In this document: positions 7,413 through 10,922 of the stretch, piece by piece | How the letters are laid out: every line of letters begins with the position of its first letter | How positions within the stretch are numbered: position 1 is the first letter of the stretch | DNA from: Bacteroidales bacterium | GTDB taxonomy: Bacteria; Bacteroidota; Bacteroidia; Bacteroidales; JAADGE01 | Direction of reading: 5' to 3' | DNA length: 10,922 nucleotides | Assembly (NCBI GenBank): GCA_029934265.1 | Contig: JAOZMN010000072.1 | Span: 1 to 10,922, forward strand | The notes under the pieces: model-generated | Database searches by the model: none | The model's input: the letters and a program-made list of their open reading frames with translations, nothing else | Told to the model about the DNA's origin: nothing | Translations under genes and position numbers: made by a program

Positions 7413-8948
7413 ATGTGTAAAATAAATCGAAAAATAATAGAATTAAGAGCCGAAAAGTTCAATAAACTCGAAAAAACAAACTTTGATTTGTTAATTATCG
7501 GGGGAGGAATTACCGGTGCCGGAATTGCTTTGGATTCCGCAAGCAGAGGAATGAAAGTTGCACTTGTAGAAATGAATGATTTTGCTTCCGGTACGAGTTC
7601 ACGCTCTACAAAACTTGTACACGGCGGTTTGCGGTATCTCGAAAAATTTAAACTCGGAATGGTTCGCCGACTCGGCAAAGAGCGAGAAATTGTATATAAA
7701 AATGCTCCGCATATAGTAAGACCTCAAAAAATGTTGCTTCCGATAATAAAAAAAGGCTCACTTAGCAAATTTACGGCTTATATTGCTCTTTCTTTATACG
7801 ATTTTCTTGCAAAAGTAAAAAAAACAGAACGAAAAATATATCTTAATAAAAATGAAATATACGAAAAATTATCGGCTTTTGATAAAAATATTCTTAAAGC
7901 CGGAATTATGTATTACGAATACACGACAAGCGATGCTCGACTTACCGTAGAAGTCCTTAAAAAAGCGGAAAAATACGAAGCTGTTGTTATTAATTATGCA
8001 AAATTTAATTCTTTTATTTATGAAAATAAAAAAATATCGGGTATCGAGCTTCAAGATACAATTACCGGAAATAAATATTCCGTAAAATCGAAATATGTTG
8101 TAAATGCTTCCGGTCCTTGGACTGATAAGGTCGCAAGAAAAGACGGCAATTATAAAAATGATAAAATAGTGTTATCCAAAGGAATACATATTGTTGTTTC
8201 GCAAGAAAAATTGAATTTGAAACAAGCCGTTTATTTCGATACCGGCGATAAACGAATGATTTTTGCAATTCCGAAAAAAGATAAAATTTATATCGGCACG
8301 ACAGACGAGATTTTTACCGGTGATATTAATAATGTTCCTGTTTTGGAAGCAGAAATTGACTATCTTATTTCGTCCGTAAACAGAGTTTTCACTTCAAAAC
8401 TTAAAAGTTCCGATATTGAGGCTTCTTGGGCTGGTTTGCGACCTTTAATTTCCGGAAGGAAGAAAAAAACTTCCGAACTTTCACGAAAAGATGAAATTTT
8501 TATTTCCAAAAACGGTTTAATTTCAATTTCCGGCGGAAAACTTACCGGTTACAGATTGATGGCAAAGAAGATAACAGATATTATTAAAGTAAAACTTGAA
8601 AAAGAATCCGGTAATAAATTTAAAGATTGTTTTACGGAAAATATTAAACTTTCCGGAGGAGAATTTGATTTTGAGCCGGATTCAGTTAAATTTAACGAAT
8701 ATATCGACCACCGTTTCGATGAAGCAAGGCAAACAGGCATAGAGTATGAAAATTTCAGAACTTTATTTTTCAGATACGGAAAAAATATCGAAAAAATTAC
8801 TGATAAGGCTTACGATTTTTACAATGAAACCAAAAATACCGAAACGGCATGGCAAAAAGCAGAAATTTTTTATTCCAAAAACTATGAATACTGCATAAAA
8901 CAAGAAGATTTTTTAATAAGAAGAACGGAAAAAGGGCTGTTTGGTTAA
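7413..8948 (+). CDS. glpD: FAD-dependent glycerol-3-phosphate dehydrogenase
   Basis: 511 residues. It oxidises glycerol-3-phosphate to dihydroxyacetone phosphate at the membrane, passing electrons to quinone. The FAD-binding dinucleotide fold is seen in FDLLIIGGGITGAGIALDSA (24-43). GlpD signatures follow: ASGTSSRSTKLVHGGLRYLE (58-77), NAPHIVRPQKMLLP (97-110), VNASGPWTDKV (230-240), ASWAGLRPLIS (337-347) and ISGGKLTGYRLMAKK (372-386). A C-terminal helical domain covers about 425-505. Most relatives I recall continue past IRRTG-(K/R)-L-(F/Y)-F for some tens of residues; this one stops at FLIRRTEKGLFG, so the tail is short. Neither other frame restores a familiar ending. The start at 7413 is the only ATG before the FAD motif and sits well behind the candidate promoter. 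No other glycerol-use gene (glpK, glpF) is in the window. Confidence 0.94.
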   Translation: MCKINRKIIELRAEKFNKLEKTNFDLLIIGGGITGAGIALDSASRGMKVALVEMNDFASGTSSRSTKLVHGGLRYLEKFKLGMVRRLGKEREIVYKNAPHIVRPQKMLLPIIKKGSLSKFTAYIALSLYDFLAKVKKTERKIYLNKNEIYEKLSAFDKNILKAGIMYYEYTTSDARLTVEVLKKAEKYEAVVINYAKFNSFIYENKKISGIELQDTITGNKYSVKSKYVVNASGPWTDKVARKDGNYKNDKIVLSKGIHIVVSQEKLNLKQAVYFDTGDKRMIFAIPKKDKIYIGTTDEIFTGDINNVPVLEAEIDYLISSVNRVFTSKLKSSDIEASWAGLRPLISGRKKKTSELSRKDEIFISKNGLISISGGKLTGYRLMAKKITDIIKVKLEKESGNKFKDCFTENIKLSGGEFDFEPDSVKFNEYIDHRFDEARQTGIEYENFRTLFFRYGKNIEKITDKAYDFYNETKNTETAWQKAEIFYSKNYEYCIKQEDFLIRRTEKGLFG

Positions 8949-8969
8949 ACTTTGATGGGGCAATGCCGT

Positions 8970-9005
8970 ATTTATAAATATTTGCACGATAGCATAAGCA
9001 ACATT
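8970..9005 (-). repeat. dispersed repeat C, copy 2 (36 bp)
   Basis: The minus strand begins AATGTTGCTTATGCTATCGT and ends TTATAAAT, matching 1099-1134 at 31 of 36 positions without gaps. It lies 22 bp after the glpD stop. Its orientation relative to the nearby repeat A is opposite to that in the first gap. Confidence 0.65.
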
Positions 9006-9042
9006 AAATAGTCGAAAACATTATCGAGTTCAGTCTAAAAAG

Positions 9043-9153
9043 TATATTTTTTCAAAATCAGACCCTTAGGGTTTTAAGTAACAGACTGCAAGTCAAGTAT
9101 TTGAACCGTTTAAATTTTGTTGAATCAAACCCTAAGGGTCTTTTTATACCGAA
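9043..9153 (+). repeat. dispersed repeat A, copy 3 (111 bp, plus orientation)
   Basis: The core is 9060-9141 (82 bp) with the same perfect 15-bp inverted arms as copy 2, AGACCCTTAGGGTTT and AAACCCTAAGGGTCT. The interior has diverged (about 68 of 82 identical to copy 2) but without any insertion or deletion. The flanks (TATA plus T-run on the left, TTTTATACCGAA on the right) are kept. It lies between convergent glpD and the LptF/G-type gene. Confidence 0.85.
9129..9145 (+). terminator. possible terminator for glpD formed by the right end of repeat A copy 3
   Basis: ACCC-TAA-GGGT is followed by C and five T residues. The short stem is backed by the potential 15-bp pairing of the whole element, whose 3' arm ends at the T-run. 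It is about 180 bp after the glpD stop. Confidence 0.35.
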
Positions 9154-9164
9154 AACATTATCAT

Positions 9165-10241
9165 TTACTTAGGAGCAATTCGATACAAAAAATATCCGAT
9201 AGCGGCAAAAACAAAATTCGGTATCCATGCTGAAAGTATCGGCGGTAAATTTCCTTTTATCGAAAATTGAGAAGTAACTTGCATAAACATGATATAAATA
9301 AAACTCAGCAATAATCCGAGTCCGATATTCAAACCGGTACCGCCTCGTTTTTTCTTCGATGCCAGAGAAACTCCTATCAAAGTGAGAATAAAAGCCGAAA
9401 AAGGAAATGCCATACGTTGGTGTTTCTCAATAAGATAAGTAGCAATATTTGTTTCGCCTCTTTGTTTTTGCATTGCTATAAAATTATCCAATTCAAAAAG
9501 ATTCATTGTAGCTTTTTCGGTATCACGTCTTTTAAAATCGTCCGGTTTCAAGTTTAAAGTGGTGTCCATTTCCCTTCCGGAAGAAATTTTTTCGTGCATT
9601 CCGTCAATTTCTCTTATATAGTAATCTTTAATTTTCCATTTTTTAATTTCCTTATCCCATTCTATAATTGATGAAATTAATTTTGAAACAAGTTTTGTAC
9701 TATCGAATTTTTCCATCGAAAACTTATAACCGACATCATTTGTGGCATTGTAGCTTTCCATATATACAAAAATTCCCGGTTCAATTTGCTTATGAATATT
9801 GTGTTCGTCGTTGTAATAAGTTCCGTTTATATATGTGTTTTCAAAATCAAGCCGGACGCTGTTTGCCGGCGGAATTATAAAATTACTTAAAAAAAACGAA
9901 AAAATACCAAGTATCAAAGCTGACCAAAAATAAGGTAGCATTAATCGTCTGAAACTCACGCCACTACTGATAATTGCAATTATTTCGGATTGTTGTGCCA
10001 TTTTTGAAGTGAAAAAAATTACCGAAATAAAAATAAAAAGAAACATGAATAAGTTTGTATAATACGGAATAAAATTCATGTAATAATCAAACACAATAGC
10101 ATTAAAAGGAGCTTCTTTTTCGATAAAATCGTCCATTTTTTCAGTAATATCGAAAACAACGGCAAGTCCGATAATTAACAATATCGCAAATATAAAAGTG
10201 CCAAGAAACTTCTTTATAATATATTTATCTATTATTTTCAT
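9165..10241 (-). CDS. LptF/LptG-family (YjgP/YjgQ) permease of the LPS export ABC transporter
   Basis: 358 residues from the ATG at 10241 (MKIIDKYIIKKFLGTFIFAI). It has the LptF/G layout: three N-terminal membrane helices (about 12-30, 57-78, 103-122), a periplasmic beta-jellyroll-like region (about 125-275), then three C-terminal helices (about 277-295, 302-321, 335-354). The coupling region MAQQSEIIAIISSGVSFRRL (81-100) between helices 2 and 3 is highly typical, as is HQRMAFPFSAFILTLIGVSL before a basic SKKKRGG turn. Such proteins, with LptB2 and a partner permease, extract LPS from the inner membrane for the Lpt bridge. LptF and LptG cannot be told apart here with confidence. A TTG at 10250 would add three residues but the ATG fits the family start. 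As I recall, Bacteroidetes often place this gene beside tgt; here a restriction-modification gene and a large hairpin lie upstream instead. Confidence 0.92.
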   Translation of the reverse strand: MKIIDKYIIKKFLGTFIFAILLIIGLAVVFDITEKMDDFIEKEAPFNAIVFDYYMNFIPYYTNLFMFLFIFISVIFFTSKMAQQSEIIAIISSGVSFRRLMLPYFWSALILGIFSFFLSNFIIPPANSVRLDFENTYINGTYYNDEHNIHKQIEPGIFVYMESYNATNDVGYKFSMEKFDSTKLVSKLISSIIEWDKEIKKWKIKDYYIREIDGMHEKISSGREMDTTLNLKPDDFKRRDTEKATMNLFELDNFIAMQKQRGETNIATYLIEKHQRMAFPFSAFILTLIGVSLASKKKRGGTGLNIGLGLLLSFIYIMFMQVTSQFSIKGNLPPILSAWIPNFVFAAIGYFLYRIAPK

Positions 10242-10257
10242 TTTATACAATAAGTAC

Positions 10258-10361
10258 TCTTAACGGAAATGTGCCGGTGGCGGTGGTTTTGTGGTGTTTT
10301 TTTAAGTGCGAAGCACGAAAAAAACGCCACAAAACCACTGACAACCAGCACAATGTTATGT
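10258..10361 (-). repeat. attC-like large imperfect hairpin between restriction-modification gene and LPS permease gene
   Basis: Read on the minus strand it opens with ACATAAC (10361-10355) and closes with GTTAAGA (10264-10258). Each fits six of seven positions of the integron attC outer boxes RYYYAAC and GTTRRRY. Inside, GTGCTGGT pairs with ACCGGCAC (one T-G wobble). Then a 21-bp stem (arms 10338-10318 and 10303-10283) pairs fully except for one wobble. The tip carries a small GTGC-TTC-GCAC hairpin. Unequal unpaired spacers separate the paired blocks, as in attC sites. The stop codon of the upstream gene lies within the first box. There is no T-run after the structure, so it is not a standard terminator. 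No integrase gene is in the window. Confidence 0.6.
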
Positions 10362-10922
10362 ATTTGTTTTGTTTTCTATCAATTCGTTTAGTATTTCGGG
10401 ATAGAGTTTATCTATCTCGTTTTGTGTATTGAAAGTTTCGTAAATTGCTGTTGCTATTTTGCTAAATTCTACGGCATCTTCAAATTCTATCTTTTCTTTT
10501 CTCTTTATCCATTGTTTTATTACTTGGTTTTTACCAACTTTAAATTCCCAAAGCTCTTTGCTGATATTATCAAAATATTGTGTTGCGTTTATTGATATTT
10601 TTTGTTCTTTTTCAATGAATTTTGGTTTTTCAACACTTCCGTTACCTTGACCATTGAATTTTACAAGCGGTTTGCTGAGTTTTGATGATTTTAGTAAATG
10701 TAAATCCGACAATTCTTTGCCTAAATTTGATATTTTCTGAAATAATTCTGCATTTTTTGTAAACGGTATTTTCGGATAATCAATTTTTAAAAGTTCAGGG
10801 AAACTTGTGCGGTAAATTCTCGAATACAAAACTGCATAAATGTAATAAAATATTTCTTCGGTTATATTTTCTTTATTGTAAGTTGTTTCCAAAAGTTTTT
10901 CAAAATCTGCATTTAGGTTTGA
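10356..10922 (-). CDS. type ISP-like restriction-modification enzyme, C-terminal specificity region (N-terminus beyond right edge)
   Basis: The frame is open from the window edge to a TAA at 10358-10356, giving 188 visible residues starting SNLNADFEKLLETT. A TTG at 10892 is internal, not a start. The sequence follows the C-terminal target-recognition domain found in type ISP (LlaBIII-like) and related N6-adenine methylase/nuclease fusions: EEIFYYIYAVLYSRIYR, LLKIDYPKIPFT, LSDLHLL, LVKFNGQGNG, NATQYFDNISKELWEFKVGK and a tail KWI-type helix (NQVIKQWIKRKEKIEFEDAV). Family knowledge: the complete protein would carry nuclease, translocase and methyltransferase parts and act in defence against foreign DNA; none of these parts is visible here. 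It lies directly upstream of lptF/G on the same strand, separated by the attC-like hairpin. Confidence is good for the domain, moderate for the precise RM type. Confidence 0.75.
   Translation of the reverse strand, partial: SNLNADFEKLLETTYNKENITEEIFYYIYAVLYSRIYRTSFPELLKIDYPKIPFTKNAELFQKISNLGKELSDLHLLKSSKLSKPLVKFNGQGNGSVEKPKFIEKEQKISINATQYFDNISKELWEFKVGKNQVIKQWIKRKEKIEFEDAVEFSKIATAIYETFNTQNEIDKLYPEILNELIENKTNT

Noticed and set aside
5664..9141. CCCTAA/TTAGGG units resembling telomeric repeats
   Set aside because: Only single units occur, as part of the 15-bp inverted arms; there is no tandem array and the context is internal chromosomal genes.
10242..10250. TTG start three codons upstream for the LptF/G permease
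   Set aside because: The ATG at 10241 gives the usual MKIIDKYI-type N-terminus; the extra residues have no support.
10890..10892. TTG at 10892 as the start of a small complete gene
   Set aside because: The frame continues without a stop to the window edge and the upstream residues fit the same domain, so this is the end of a longer gene.
1..10922. CRISPR array, tRNA or rRNA gene
   Set aside because: No regularly spaced direct repeats and no cloverleaf or rRNA-like sequence were seen on either strand.

Overview
This AT-rich window carries ordinary chromosomal genes of a Bacteroidota (Bacteroidetes) bacterium. The pointers are the gene content (a SurA-N/PpiD-type chaperone, a DUF4369-like/TlpA thioredoxin protein, mutL followed by a rhomboid protease, an LptF/LptG-type permease), the lack of clear Shine-Dalgarno sites, and promoter elements of the Bacteroidetes type TAnnTTTG. 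I cannot name the genus.

Layout: (1) 1-1031, minus strand, the N-terminal half of a membrane-anchored periplasmic PpiD/SurA-like foldase, cut by the left edge. (2) 1032-1595, a 564-bp non-coding divergent gap packed with palindromes and dispersed repeats. (3) 1596-5647, plus strand, a probable operon: thioredoxin-like lipoprotein-free secreted protein, mutL, rhomboid protease. (4) 5648-5864, a convergent gap with repeats. (5) 5865-7340, minus strand, cysS, divergent from (6) 7413-8948, plus strand, a glpD-type glycerol-3-phosphate dehydrogenase; the two share a compact promoter region with back-to-back -7 boxes. (7) 8949-9164, a convergent gap with repeats. (8) 9165-10241, minus strand, an LptF/LptG-family LPS-export permease. 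(9) 10258-10361, a large attC-like hairpin. (10) 10356-10922, minus strand, the C-terminal specificity region of a type ISP-like restriction-modification enzyme, cut by the right edge.

The genes are mostly housekeeping: envelope protein folding, mismatch repair, membrane proteolysis, tRNA charging, glycerol phosphate metabolism and LPS transport. The unusual content is in the gaps. A 111-bp element (family A), with 15-bp inverted repeats exactly 82 bp apart end to end, occurs once in each of the three large gaps, ungapped and in both orientations. Two other short repeat families (B and C) each link two of those gaps in a different order or orientation. The second notable feature is the hairpin between the restriction-modification gene and lptG. 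It has AAC/GTT outer boxes, two paired inner segments and a 21-bp stem, and the stop codon of the upstream gene lies inside its outer box, as in integron cassettes. These two are the best candidates for undescribed mobile or regulatory DNA here.
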